Assembly (NCBI GenBank): GCA_020723325.1
Contig: DYJD01000016.1
Span: forward strand, 84,867 to 148,866
DNA: 64,000 nucleotides
DNA from: Desulfosudis oleivorans
Lineage (GTDB): Bacteria > Desulfobacterota > Desulfobacteria > Desulfobacterales > SURF-7
Reading direction: 5' to 3'
Numbering within the stretch: the first letter of the stretch is position 1; each line of letters opens with the position of its first letter. The translations under genes were made by a program, and so were the position numbers. Below are positions 1 to 8,573 of the stretch, one piece after another. The notes under the pieces were generated by a model that did no database searches, had not been told where the DNA came from, and saw only the letters and a program-made list of their open reading frames with translations.

Positions 1-15
1 TTCACCTGTTTTTTT

Positions 16-55
16 CCCGATACCGATACCGACCCCGACCCCGACCCCGACCCTG
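16..55. repeat. Hexanucleotide repeat block R1 (GATACC/GACCCC)
   Basis: A run of 6-base units, first GATACC and then GACCCC, followed by an A-run. Its left flank (CACCTGTTTTTTT) is the reverse complement of the flank of the block at 6248-6280, so the repeated element is longer than the hexamer core. The family recurs at 3499-3573, 6248-6393, 8475-8510 and 25961-25995, always between genes. Confidence 0.85.
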
Positions 56-393
56 AAAAAAATACATGAATTTCCCCGCTGTATGCGATTCTGTTGAACC
101 GGTCTGAAGAAATGCTTGCCAGTGTTGGGAGGATATGGTATTTTAGGCTCGTACTTAGTTATTGGTCAACTTTCCTTTCCAAACCTTCCCCCCGGGAAAA
201 CCCGGACAAGAAATTTTTTGGTGTATTCAATAATCACCATGGGGCTTGAATAAAAAGCCCCTCTCACAAAAACACATTGCTGCAGGACTGACTACTATCG
301 GCGCAAGTATTGTGACTGCTCTTTCAGAGTTTGCTTGTTTTTCCGATATCCGTCACAGGCCAAATATAACTTTTTTCCGGTAGGGTTAACCAT
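56..393. other. Intergenic region without a recognisable gene
   Basis: No open frame here resembles a protein. Two small hairpins are visible, CCGGGaaaaCCCGG near 195-212 and GGGGCTT...AAGCCCC at about 241-262. Neither is followed by a clear T-run. The region may hold the promoter of the PilZ gene at 394, but I see no convincing -35/-10 pair. Confidence 0.4.
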
Positions 394-771
394 ATGGGTG
401 AATTTGCATATCAAGAACGGAGGCATCACCATCGCTATCAGACCCGATCCGATGTTTATGCGGCATTCATGCCCCGTTCCACCAAACGCGGCCAGATTAT
501 CGACATCAGCATGAGCGGGTTGGCGTTTCATTATATTGCCGACCGGAAACGTTCCGGCGAGAGACGGCTGTCCCTGATCGTGCCTGGTGAAGGTCTTTTC
601 CTCAATGATCTGCATTGCAGTCAGATTTCCGATATTTTGGTTTCAAACACCGGCCTTTTCACTGCAGCGCCCATCCGGCGCTGCAGTGTGGCCTTTCAAA
701 ATCTGAAACCGGAACAAGCTTCCCTGGTGGCGCTTTTTATCAACCGCTATGCCCTGGAAGCAGCGGTTTGA
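394..771 (+). CDS. PilZ domain protein
   Basis: A 125-residue, single-domain protein with the two PilZ signatures for cyclic di-GMP binding: an arginine-rich N-terminal stretch (RRHHHRYQTR, about residues 9-18) and a D-I-S-M-S-G-L-A element near residues 48-55, matching the (D/N)xSxxG consensus. PilZ proteins act as cytoplasmic c-di-GMP effectors. The partner is unknown, because the neighbouring genes are convergent and not obviously motility genes. A second stand-alone PilZ-like protein occurs at 21844. Family assignment is fairly secure; the process it controls cannot be read from the sequence. Confidence 0.75.
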   Translation: MGEFAYQERRHHHRYQTRSDVYAAFMPRSTKRGQIIDISMSGLAFHYIADRKRSGERRLSLIVPGEGLFLNDLHCSQISDILVSNTGLFTAAPIRRCSVAFQNLKPEQASLVALFINRYALEAAV

Positions 772-772
772 A

Positions 773-1315
773 TCAGATTGTATCCGCAAGGATTTCCTCT
801 GCCTGGTGTTTGAGCCGGCCAAAGGGATCGGTTGTGACCTCAGGATAATCCTTTGGGCTGCTTTCCGGGCCTGGGAAAAGAAAGTACAGGGCTTGCACCA
901 GGAAAAACAGCCAGATGGCAAGGGCCCAGCCGGATAAGGAATGGGGTGCAAGGCGCGCCAACAGCAGGCCCCCGCCCACCCCCACCAGCAGTTCCTTGAG
1001 GAGGCCCTTGACCAGACCTTGGCCCAGGCAAAGGCCGCTGCGGATCCAGCAAAAGGCCGCCAGTTGAAGGGCTAAAGCGATTCTCCAATTCACCAGGAGG
1101 GTCACGGCCGCGGTCATGGCCAGGGGCAGCACCAGGTCTTTCATGGGCCGGCGGCCCCAGCGGGCCAGCAGCAGACAATATGCGGCAAGGCAACACCAGG
1201 CACCCATGGGTTTGGCAACAACCATGGGCAGCACAGGCATGACGGCCAGGAACCCCACCGCGCTGAACAGGCCGAAAAGGATCGTGGTCCGGACCGGTCT
1301 TGGGCTGGTATTCAT
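773..1315 (-). CDS. Small integral membrane protein of the vWA-PspA operon
   Basis: A 180-residue hydrophobic protein with about four to five predicted membrane segments (roughly residues 12-35, 40-52, 63-85, 105-120 and 128-150) and a charged C-terminal tail. I do not recognise the family. Its start codon overlaps the stop of the upstream pspA-like gene by four bases (ATGA), so the two are almost certainly translationally coupled. The context (PspA-like coiled-coil protein, vWA protein) suggests it is the membrane component of an envelope-associated system. This is an inference from operon structure only. Confidence 0.6.
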   Translation of the reverse strand: MNTSPRPVRTTILFGLFSAVGFLAVMPVLPMVVAKPMGAWCCLAAYCLLLARWGRRPMKDLVLPLAMTAAVTLLVNWRIALALQLAAFCWIRSGLCLGQGLVKGLLKELLVGVGGGLLLARLAPHSLSGWALAIWLFFLVQALYFLFPGPESSPKDYPEVTTDPFGRLKHQAEEILADTI

Positions 1316-1860
1316 GCGTCACCTCCTTTCAAGCTTTCTTTGCGGCGCAGCAGTTCCAGTTCGATTTCTTCATCAGACAGCTCCGGCGGCGGCTCAAAGG
1401 CCTGGCCGCAGATAGGCGCGCTTTTCATTTCCCGGCGCTGGAAAAAGGCCGCGGCCTGCAATTTGACCGCATCCAGCTCATGCTGTTGCCGCTCGATGGT
1501 ATCCTTGAGGCCCGCGGCTTCATCGGCCAAGCCGGCGGCATGTCGGGTCATTTCCCTTTGATATTGATCCAAACGGCCGGCTTTTTTGATGAGCAGGCGG
1601 GCGATGTCGTCCCGCTGCTTTTCAAGGGCCGCCTGGATGTCGGCTTCGGTTTTTTCCCATTCCAGCCTACGGGCCGCCGCTTCCTTTTCCGCGCGGCTGC
1701 CCAGGGCCGCTAATTGTTCCAGGCGGACCTTTTTGGCTGTTAGAGCGTTTTCCATGTCGCGGATGCATTGCTTCAAGACCAGGCCCTTGTCCTCGATTTC
1801 ATCCATTACCCCGTGAATATCGGCTTTGCATAGTTTGATAAAGCGGTTGATGATGGTCAT
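1312..1860 (-). CDS. PspA/IM30-like coiled-coil protein
   Basis: A 182-residue, strongly helical protein rich in Glu, Lys, Arg, Ala and Gln, starting MTIINRFIKLCKADIHGVMD, which resembles the amphipathic N-terminal helix of PspA/IM30 proteins. The long coiled coil (about 25-150) fits the family, though the protein is shorter than the usual 220 residues. PspA proteins bind the inner face of the cytoplasmic membrane and form ESCRT-III-like assemblies under envelope stress. It lies 20 bp downstream of the vWA gene and overlaps the following membrane protein by 4 bp. No pspF-like activator is adjacent; the divergent two-component system may serve that role. Confidence 0.7.
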   Translation of the reverse strand: MTIINRFIKLCKADIHGVMDEIEDKGLVLKQCIRDMENALTAKKVRLEQLAALGSRAEKEAAARRLEWEKTEADIQAALEKQRDDIARLLIKKAGRLDQYQREMTRHAAGLADEAAGLKDTIERQQHELDAVKLQAAAFFQRREMKSAPICGQAFEPPPELSDEEIELELLRRKESLKGGDA

Positions 1861-1880
1861 TTTGGGGCTCCTTTCTTTTT

Positions 1881-3302
1881 TCAGTTGGCCCTGCGGCCTT
1901 GATAACTTTCAAACTGCATGGTTTTGGCGTTTTTTTTCTGCTTTTCCGCCACCGCGGCCGGGGCCCCGGCAAAGGTGTCCTTTACGGTGGAGCGCAATTC
2001 CGCCAGATCTTTTTTCAGATTCTGGTCCACTTCCTGGGATTGCACGGCGGCATTCACGGTGCCTTGGGCTTTGTAGTATTGTTCGATCTTGCCCATGGCC
2101 TCGTTTTCCCGGCCGTTCTTGATATCCATGGACACACCCTCTTTCAAGCGGTTATAGTCTTCCTGCAGCACCTTACGGCTCCATTCCTTTTTATCAATTG
2201 AGGCCAGGACCGCCTTTGGATCGGCAATGCAGGCAATGCTGAAGCTTTCCGGCAGGGTGGTACTGTAAGCGCGATCGCCATGGCGGTAGTCCACGCGGAT
2301 TTTTCCGATCTCAAAGGCCTGCAGTTCCGCTGCCGGGACTTTGAACTGGAGGAAGAGGGTGCGCTGCCGGCCGGAGGTTAAATCACCGGCAGGGAAAACC
2401 GCCCGGTCAGCCTTCATTTCAATGGGATAGCCGCCGGCATGCACCAGGGAAACGCCTTTGGGCAAGGGCACTTCAACCGTAATGCCTCCGGCTGCCAGGG
2501 TGCGGGTGGCGCGAAATTCCTTTTCAAACACCTGGGCAAAGGCTTCGGGATTTTCCAGGTAGTAATAAACGCCGCTGCCGCGATCCGCCAGGTTGGTCAT
2601 GAGATGTTCATTGAAATCATTGCCCACCCCCACGGTGCTGATGGAAAAGGTGTTTTCCGGGGCAATGGAAGCCATGTTGCCCAGGGCCGCGGGATCAGTG
2701 ACGCCCACGTTGGCGAGCCCGTCGGAAATCAGAATGACCTTGGCGACATGATCGCTGCGCCTGTTGTTTCGAATAATCTGGATACCGGTGCTGAGGCCGG
2801 CGCCTAGATTGGTGCTGCCGCCGCTGGCTACGGCCTGGATGGTGGAATACAGCCGTTCCCGTGCGTCGGCCGTAACCTGCACCAGCGAGCTGTTCACCAC
2901 CACCTGGTCATCATAGGTGACCAGGGCAAAACGGTCTTCCGGACCCAACTGGGACAGCAGTTGACTGATGGCCCGGCGGGCATAATCCAGTTTTTGGCCG
3001 TTCATGGAGCCGCTGCGGTCCAGGACAATGGCCATATCCACCTTGGGGCTGACGCTGCCTTGATCGGAGGGGATGTCGGCCGCGCTGAGGGTCAGGGCCA
3101 GGGCCGCGTTGCCGTCGCTGTTTTGCAGGATTTTATCCTGGGTCAGCTTGGCGGACAGGCTGAGGATTTCGCCTTTCACGGTCTTCACCGGTTGGACCGG
3201 GACCGTTGCGGATTCGCTGCGGTTGGAATAGGCCATGGCCGCACAGGTGAGGGCGATCAGGCCGACAATTACCAGTAGGGTTTTATAGTTTTTGGTTGGC
3301 AT
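1881..3302 (-). CDS. von Willebrand factor A domain protein, membrane-anchored
   Basis: A 473-residue protein with an N-terminal hydrophobic signal or anchor (about residues 8-27), then a vWA domain (about 88-260). The MIDAS motif DRSGS near residue 94 is intact, as are the downstream threonine (GGSTNLG) and the aspartate in LISDG. The layout resembles YfbK-type or inter-alpha-trypsin-like proteins, which bind a divalent metal and mediate protein contacts outside the membrane. The start is supported by AAGGAG upstream. It is the first gene of an operon with the PspA-like and membrane proteins and is divergent from a response regulator at 3602. A role in envelope integrity is inferred. Confidence 0.8.
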   Translation of the reverse strand: MPTKNYKTLLVIVGLIALTCAAMAYSNRSESATVPVQPVKTVKGEILSLSAKLTQDKILQNSDGNAALALTLSAADIPSDQGSVSPKVDMAIVLDRSGSMNGQKLDYARRAISQLLSQLGPEDRFALVTYDDQVVVNSSLVQVTADARERLYSTIQAVASGGSTNLGAGLSTGIQIIRNNRRSDHVAKVILISDGLANVGVTDPAALGNMASIAPENTFSISTVGVGNDFNEHLMTNLADRGSGVYYYLENPEAFAQVFEKEFRATRTLAAGGITVEVPLPKGVSLVHAGGYPIEMKADRAVFPAGDLTSGRQRTLFLQFKVPAAELQAFEIGKIRVDYRHGDRAYSTTLPESFSIACIADPKAVLASIDKKEWSRKVLQEDYNRLKEGVSMDIKNGRENEAMGKIEQYYKAQGTVNAAVQSQEVDQNLKKDLAELRSTVKDTFAGAPAAVAEKQKKNAKTMQFESYQGRRAN

Positions 3303-3498
3303 GTTCTTGTCTCCTTATGTTGAGGGTTGTTTGGTTGTTTTGGTGTCATGATAACAGACCGTAATAAAAGCACAATTCAAAGAAATGTAAAAAGCCGGGA
3401 CGTTTTTTTTGCATAAGTTTTGCTTTGAAAGGGGCGGGGGTTGGGGTAGAATCGGGATGCGAGATTCGGGATGTGGGATACGGGATGTGGGATGCTGA

Positions 3499-3573
3499 TC
3501 GGGGTCGGGGTCGGTATCGGAATCGGTATCGATTTTTTTACGACCCCGATACCGATAGCGACCCCGACCCCGA
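3499..3573. repeat. Inverted pair of hexanucleotide repeats (R2)
   Basis: The left half (3499-3532) carries GGGGTC/GGTATC units. The right half (3541-3573) carries the complementary GACCCC/GATACC units, separated by only a few bases. Together they could form a long, imperfect hairpin between the divergent vWA and response-regulator genes. Just upstream (3450-3498) is a related low-complexity stretch built on GGGATGTGGGAT. Confidence 0.85.
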
Positions 3574-3601
3574 AAACCAAATGGGATTGGAGGAATGAGG
3601 C

Positions 3602-4309
3602 ATGAACCACGCAAAAGCGAAAATCCTGGTGGTGGAAGATGATCCGGCCATCCTGAAAGGCTTGCTGGATGTATTGGTGTTCAACGGGTATCAGGCCCAA
3701 GGGGCGGCGGATGGGAATAAGGGGCTGGAGGCTGGTCTTAGCGGCGCCTATGACCTGATTGTGTTGGATGTCATGCTGCCGGGTCTGAACGGTTTTGAAA
3801 TCTGCCGGCGCATCCGCGGCAAAAAACCGGCCCAGGCCATGGTCATGCTCACGGCCAGGGGCGCGGAGGAGGACATTGTGGCCGGTTTCCAGGCCGGGGC
3901 CGACGACTACATTAGCAAGCCTTTTTCCCTGCGGGAATTGCTGGTGCGCATCGAGGCGGTACTGCGGCGGGCCGGCAAAAACCTGGGGGATGATCGCATC
4001 GAGCATGCCGGCGTGCAATTTGACGGCAAAACCCTCACCGCTTCCTGGGGCGGGCAAACCAGTGAATTAACCCGCAGGGAGATGGACATCATCGTGTATC
4101 TGCACCGGCACCAGGACCGCATCGTATCCAAGAAGGAACTGCTCGCGGAAGTCTGGCGCTATGCTGCCACGGACATTGAAACCCGCACAGTGGATATTCA
4201 CATCCTGAAGCTGCGCAAGAAAATCCTTGCCCTTAACCCGCAGGTGGAATTCATCCAAACCATTCGCGGTGAGGGATACCGCCTGGAGCCCGGCCCATGC
4301 GCAGACTGA
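3602..4309 (+). CDS. OmpR-family response regulator
   Basis: A 235-residue two-domain regulator. The receiver domain (1-120) has the acidic pair D13/D14, the phospho-acceptor D56 in LIVLDVMLPG, and the lysine in the YISKPF motif. The C-terminal winged helix (about 140-230) has the OmpR-type ELTRREMDII...VDIHILKLRKK...IRGEGYRL pattern. The start follows AGGAATGAGGC. The last 13 bases overlap the kinase gene that follows, so the pair forms a unit. The divergent vWA-pspA operon is the nearest candidate target, but no operator repeat was identified. Confidence 0.93.
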   Translation: MNHAKAKILVVEDDPAILKGLLDVLVFNGYQAQGAADGNKGLEAGLSGAYDLIVLDVMLPGLNGFEICRRIRGKKPAQAMVMLTARGAEEDIVAGFQAGADDYISKPFSLRELLVRIEAVLRRAGKNLGDDRIEHAGVQFDGKTLTASWGGQTSELTRREMDIIVYLHRHQDRIVSKKELLAEVWRYAATDIETRTVDIHILKLRKKILALNPQVEFIQTIRGEGYRLEPGPCAD

Positions 4310-6225
4310 AATACTTCATGCTCCTGTTCTGCCTGGTCTTGTCCATTCCCACTGCCTTGCTGCTGGTTCATACTCACGGCAGTCTGGAGCAGGAAGAAAA
4401 AAGCGAATTGCGCTATTTTGCCAACTCCCTGTTCGACCGCATGGAAGAGGAGCTGGCCCTGTTGATCCAAAAAGAAGAAGGCCGGGCAGTGGATGACTAC
4501 ACGTTCAAATCACCGGAAAAGAACCAGGAGCAGGCCGGAGCAGGCCAGGCCGGAATACTTTCCGGCTTGCCGCAGCAAGCCTTCATTCTGGGGTATTTCC
4601 AAAACAACCCGGACGGCGGATTTCAGACCCCGTTGATGGACGGTGCGGCCCAGGCCCCACCCAAAAAAGCCGCGGTGGTGGAAGAGCTTCAGGAAGTCAA
4701 CCGCGCCTTCAATCGCAGGCGCATGGAAGAATCCGAAGGCAAGGCCTTAGGTACGGCCTTCCGGCCCCAGGCCATGAAGGCCGCGGTGAGCAAAGAGGAA
4801 ACTGCCAACATCGCCGACAAATATTTCGCCTTGAATGAGCAGCGCTCCCAGAAAGATTATCTGGGAAGCAAAGCCAAACGCCTGGAACAGGTGCCGGCGG
4901 CCCAGGCCCTGAATGTGGCGCCCCAGGAAAAGGCGGTGATGTCCGCCGCCTCGGCCCCGGCCGCCTCCATAGAAAGTGAAGTGGATGCCAAGGCCGATTT
5001 CTCCATGGACTTAAGCGCAGTTCGCAAGCAGACGGCCGGCCGGGGCGCCATCCAGGCCGAGGGCCGCCTGGGCAATGATCCGGGCCTGGATGCCAAATTA
5101 TTCCAGGTGGAAGTGGATCCCATGCAATCGGTGCTCATCGATTCGGAGCGCATCCTGATTTTCCGCCGCATCGTGATCCGCAACCAGGTTTTCCGCCAGG
5201 GGTTTGTCCTGCTGGTCAGGCCGTTTTTCGAGCATCTGCTGGCCGTCCATTTTTCCGGGCAACCCATGGCGCGTTTCACCAATCTGCGTTTGCAGGTCCT
5301 TAGCGGTGAAAACGGCCGGCCGGGAGCCCAGGCCGGGATTGCCGCCCAACAGCCGCGTTTTTCCATCCAGCGCACTTTCCCCCGTCCCTTTGCCTTTGTC
5401 CAGGCCACCCTGGCCTGTGACCGGATTCCGGCCTCGGCCGGCCGCAGGACCTGGAATCTCATGGTGGCGGCCATTGCCCTGATTTTCACCCTGGGATTGT
5501 TTGCCATTTACCGCAGCGCCCGCACGGTTACGGAACTGGCCGAACGCCGGGCCACTTTTGTTTCCTCCGTCACCCATGAGTTGAAGACCCCCCTTACCAA
5601 TATCCGCATGTACATAGAAATGCTAGAACAGGGCATTGCCCAATCCCCGGAACGGGAGCGGGAATATCTGCAGGTCCTGCTGGCGGAGAGCGGCCGCCTG
5701 ACCCGGCTGATCAACAATGTCCTGGAATTTTCCAAACTGGAAAAAAAACACCGCCAGGCCGCTCTGGTTAAAGGCGATTTCGACGATGTCATTGCCGAAA
5801 TCCGGGAACTCATGCAGGAAAAACTGCGCCAGGAAGGCTTCAGCCTGGATGTGGACAAAGGGGCAATCCCGCCTTTTCCCTATGACCGGGAGATGATGAT
5901 CCAGATTCTCATCAATCTCATGGAAAACAGCCTCAAATTCGCCAGGAACGCCACGGACCGGCGGCTCGTCCTATCAGTGCGGCCACAAGGGGAGCGTGTG
6001 CTGATCAGCTTGTCCGACGCCGGCCCGGGCATCCCGCCCGCGGCCCTCAAGAAAATTTTCGACGACTTCTTTCGGGTGGACAGCGAGCAGGTCCGCACCA
6101 CCCAGGGCACGGGCATCGGCCTGGCCCTGGTGAGGAAATTGGCCCAAGCCATGGGCGGCAGTGTATCCGCCGCCAACAACCCGGTTGCCGGTTGTACTAT
6201 TACGGTTTCTTTGCCACGCCAATAG
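4297..6225 (+). CDS. Sensor histidine kinase with large extracytoplasmic domain
   Basis: A 642-residue kinase. One membrane segment lies at residues 7-24, followed by about 360 extracytoplasmic residues rich in Ala, Gln and Glu with no recognised fold, and a second segment at about 388-406. The HisKA H-box has His427 in VTHELKTPLTN. The ATPase domain has the N-box around NLMENSLKFA, a G1 box DAGPGIP and a G2 box GTGIGLAL. It pairs with the response regulator, whose gene it overlaps. The unusual size of the sensor region suggests a protein or envelope signal, but its ligand is unknown. Confidence 0.92.
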   Translation: MRRLKYFMLLFCLVLSIPTALLLVHTHGSLEQEEKSELRYFANSLFDRMEEELALLIQKEEGRAVDDYTFKSPEKNQEQAGAGQAGILSGLPQQAFILGYFQNNPDGGFQTPLMDGAAQAPPKKAAVVEELQEVNRAFNRRRMEESEGKALGTAFRPQAMKAAVSKEETANIADKYFALNEQRSQKDYLGSKAKRLEQVPAAQALNVAPQEKAVMSAASAPAASIESEVDAKADFSMDLSAVRKQTAGRGAIQAEGRLGNDPGLDAKLFQVEVDPMQSVLIDSERILIFRRIVIRNQVFRQGFVLLVRPFFEHLLAVHFSGQPMARFTNLRLQVLSGENGRPGAQAGIAAQQPRFSIQRTFPRPFAFVQATLACDRIPASAGRRTWNLMVAAIALIFTLGLFAIYRSARTVTELAERRATFVSSVTHELKTPLTNIRMYIEMLEQGIAQSPEREREYLQVLLAESGRLTRLINNVLEFSKLEKKHRQAALVKGDFDDVIAEIRELMQEKLRQEGFSLDVDKGAIPPFPYDREMMIQILINLMENSLKFARNATDRRLVLSVRPQGERVLISLSDAGPGIPPAALKKIFDDFFRVDSEQVRTTQGTGIGLALVRKLAQAMGGSVSAANNPVAGCTITVSLPRQ

Positions 6226-6247
6226 GGGAAACTTATCTGATTTTTTT

Positions 6248-6393
6248 CGGGGTCGGGGTCGGTATCGGGATCGGTATCGGAAAAAAAACAGGTGTATAGA
6301 CCGAAGGCTGAAGACTGAAGGTTATAGGACATTGTTCCTTCAAATACCGAAAAAAACTCGACCCCGATACCGATAGCGACCCCGACCCCGACT
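6248..6393. repeat. Second inverted pair of hexanucleotide repeats (R3/R4)
   Basis: R3 (6248-6280) carries GGGGTC/GGTATC units. R4 (6359-6393) carries the complementary GACCCC/GATACC units, about 80 bases away. Between them is a small direct repeat of CTGAAG words (6306-6322). The pair lies just after the histidine kinase stop codon. The flank of R3 matches the flank of R1 in reverse complement. Confidence 0.85.
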
Positions 6394-6424
6394 GATTCGG
6401 CTTTACAATCCTGAAGTAGCATAA

Positions 6425-6454
6425 AAAAGCCCGGGAGAAAACTCCCGGGCTTTT
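6425..6454. terminator. Bidirectional rho-independent terminator
   Basis: A perfect stem GCCCGGGAG/CTCCCGGGC with an AAAA loop is flanked by A-runs on the left and T-runs on the right. It therefore works in both directions between the convergent histidine kinase (ends 6225) and fhs (ends 6506). Confidence 0.93.
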
Positions 6455-6505
6455 ATTTTACTTCATCCGAAGGATTCGCTTAAATACTATGGGCGAACCT
6501 TGCGG

Positions 6506-8269
6506 CTAGAACAGACCGCTTACCTTACCGGTGGCCGGATCCACGTCAATGCGGCGGAAGGCCGGGTTGGAGCTGGTACCGGGCATGAGGCTGATGGTGC
6601 CGGCGCAGGGGCACAGGAATTTGGCGCCGGAGTAAATCAGGACGTCGCGGATGGGCAGACGCCAGCCCTTGGGCACGCCTTTTCTGACCGGATCATGGGT
6701 CAGGCTCAGGTGGGTCTTGACCATCATGGTGGCGAAGTCGGCGTATTTGGGATCTTTTTCCAGCATCTCGGCCTTGGCCGTGGCTTCCGGAGACCAATCC
6801 ACGCCGTCGGCACCGTAGACTTCCGTGGCGATCATATTGACGCGGTCACGCAGTTTCATTTCCAGCGGATACAGGAATTTGAAGTCGTTCTTTTCATTGC
6901 AGGCATCGATGACCGCATCGGCCAGTTCCAGGGCGCCTTCGCCGCCGCTGAGCCAATGGTTGGACTCGGCGCAACGGGCACCGGCGGCCTCGGCCGCTTT
7001 CTTGACCGCCGCCACTTCCGCATTGGTGTCGGTATGGAAGCGGTTGATGCACACCACGGGGTTGATGCCGGCTTTGCGGATGATGTTGATCATGTGCACC
7101 ATGTTGGCGCAGCCTTTTTCCACCAGGCCGATGTTTTCCTTGGTGTACTCTTCGGGCAGGGCTTTACCGGCCACGACCTTGGGTCCGCCGCCGTGCATTT
7201 TCAGGGCGCGGATGGTGCTGGTCAGGATGGAAACATGGGGTTTCAGGCCGCTGAAACGGCATTTCACGTTCCAGAATTTTTCAAAGCCGATGTCCGCGGC
7301 AAAGCCGGATTCGGTGACATGGTAGTCGAACAGCTTCAGGCCCACGCGGTCGGCGATGATGGAGCTCTGGCCCACGGCGATGTTGGCAAAGGGGCCGGCA
7401 TGCACAAAGCAGGGTTGATATTCGGCGGTGCTCATCAGGGTGGGGTTGATGGTGTTGCGCATGAAGGCCGCCATGGCATTGCCCACTTCCAGGTCGCGGC
7501 AGGTAACGGGTTTGCCGCTCTTGTCAAAGGCCACGGTGATGTTGTTGATGCGCTCTTTCAGGTCGGCCAGGTCGGTGGCCACGGACAGGATCGCCATCAA
7601 TTCCGAACCCACGGCGATGCCGAACTTGGACTGCATGGTGTAACCATCGGTGCGGCCGCCGATGCCGATGATGATGTTGCGCAGGGCCTGGGCGCAGAAG
7701 TCGATGATCCAGCCGAATTCCACCCGGGTGGGATCGATGTCCAGACGGCGCATGGCGGTGAGGCGGGCCAACTGCTCATCATTGTAATTGCGCTCATGCT
7801 GCATGCGGGAGGTCATGGCCACCATGCCCAGGTTGTGGGCGTTCATGATGTCGTTGATGTCGCCGGTGAGTCCCAGGGAGAACTCGGTCATGGGAATCAA
7901 CAGGGCGTTGCCGCCGCCGGCCGCCGTGCCTTTGACGTTCATGGTGGGTCCGCCGGAGGGTTGCCGCAGGGCGCCGCCCACGTTTTTACCGCGTTTTCCC
8001 AAACCTTCCATGATACCCACGGAGGTGGTGCTTTTGCCTTCTCCCAGGGGGGTGGGGGTGATGGCGGTGACTTCAATGTATTTGCCGTCGGGTTTGCCTT
8101 TCAGGCGGTTGATGACTTTGAGAAAATCGATTTTGGAAAGACGGCCCATGGGCAGCATTTCATCAGCCTTAAGCCCCAGTTTTTCGCGCCACTGCTCCGG
8201 AGTGGGCATGTTTTTTTCGGCCTCTTCGGAAATTTGCCAGTCGGCCATTTTAGTCGCATCGTAAGGCAT
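6506..8269 (-). CDS. fhs: Formate-tetrahydrofolate ligase
   Basis: A 587-residue enzyme (EC 6.3.4.3) that joins formate to tetrahydrofolate with ATP, giving 10-formyl-THF, the entry step of the methyl branch of the Wood-Ljungdahl pathway. The P-loop TPLGEGKST is near residue 73. The family blocks [38 protein letters not shown] and CINRFHTDT are all present. It is about 30 residues longer than the common 557-residue form, mostly at the N-terminus. AAGGAGGATC precedes the start. The gene is monocistronic, with a strong terminator behind it. It may run in the acetogenic or the oxidative direction; the sequence cannot tell which. Confidence 0.97.
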   Translation of the reverse strand: MPYDATKMADWQISEEAEKNMPTPEQWREKLGLKADEMLPMGRLSKIDFLKVINRLKGKPDGKYIEVTAITPTPLGEGKSTTSVGIMEGLGKRGKNVGGALRQPSGGPTMNVKGTAAGGGNALLIPMTEFSLGLTGDINDIMNAHNLGMVAMTSRMQHERNYNDEQLARLTAMRRLDIDPTRVEFGWIIDFCAQALRNIIIGIGGRTDGYTMQSKFGIAVGSELMAILSVATDLADLKERINNITVAFDKSGKPVTCRDLEVGNAMAAFMRNTINPTLMSTAEYQPCFVHAGPFANIAVGQSSIIADRVGLKLFDYHVTESGFAADIGFEKFWNVKCRFSGLKPHVSILTSTIRALKMHGGGPKVVAGKALPEEYTKENIGLVEKGCANMVHMINIIRKAGINPVVCINRFHTDTNAEVAAVKKAAEAAGARCAESNHWLSGGEGALELADAVIDACNEKNDFKFLYPLEMKLRDRVNMIATEVYGADGVDWSPEATAKAEMLEKDPKYADFATMMVKTHLSLTHDPVRKGVPKGWRLPIRDVLIYSGAKFLCPCAGTISLMPGTSSNPAFRRIDVDPATGKVSGLF

Positions 8270-8474
8270 CGTTCTGATCCTCCTTAAAGTTTATAGTTAC
8301 AGGTTGTTGGTATAATTTATCTTAAAATCTGATAGGTTAATATTCGATTCACATTAAAATACGCTTCCTATCATGCGGCCGATATTTTGGCAAGTATTAA
8401 ATATTTACTTTATTTCAGCATGTTATGCTAATGCTGCTCGGTCCGATAAACCCCGCATCCCGAAACCCATTTCA

Positions 8475-8510
8475 CGACCCCGATACCGATACCGACCCCG
8501 ATCCCGATCA
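8475..8510. repeat. Hexanucleotide repeat block R5
   Basis: GACCCC, GATACC and GATCCC units in tandem, in the fhs-ABC exporter intergenic region. Confidence 0.8.
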
Positions 8511-8519
8511 GTAGCCCGC

Positions 8520-8566
8520 ATCTCAAATCTCAAATTTCAAATCTCAAATTTCAAATTTCAAATCCA
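8520..8566. repeat. TCAAATT/TCAAATC simple tandem repeat
   Basis: About six 7-base units (TCAAATC or TCAAATT) in a row, directly after block R5 and ending just before the stop codon of the exporter gene. The rest of the 8270-8573 spacer holds the fhs upstream region and no gene. Confidence 0.8.
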
Positions 8567-8573
8567 GTCCTCC

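Noticed and set aside
6500..8287. Long open frame on the forward strand opposite fhs (about 595 codons, rich in Gly, His and Val)
   Set aside because: It is the complement of a highly conserved enzyme gene with strong codon bias; its composition is typical of an antisense shadow and no family is recognisable.
1..8510. Hexamer blocks as coding sequence (Asp-Pro, Arg-Tyr or Ile-Pro repeats in short frames)
   Set aside because: The frames are short, begin and end arbitrarily, and the blocks are always intergenic. The peptide repeats simply reflect the 6-base period.
3440..8566. Repeat tracts as a CRISPR array
   Set aside because: No constant repeat with unique spacers of even length is present, and no cas genes occur in the window.
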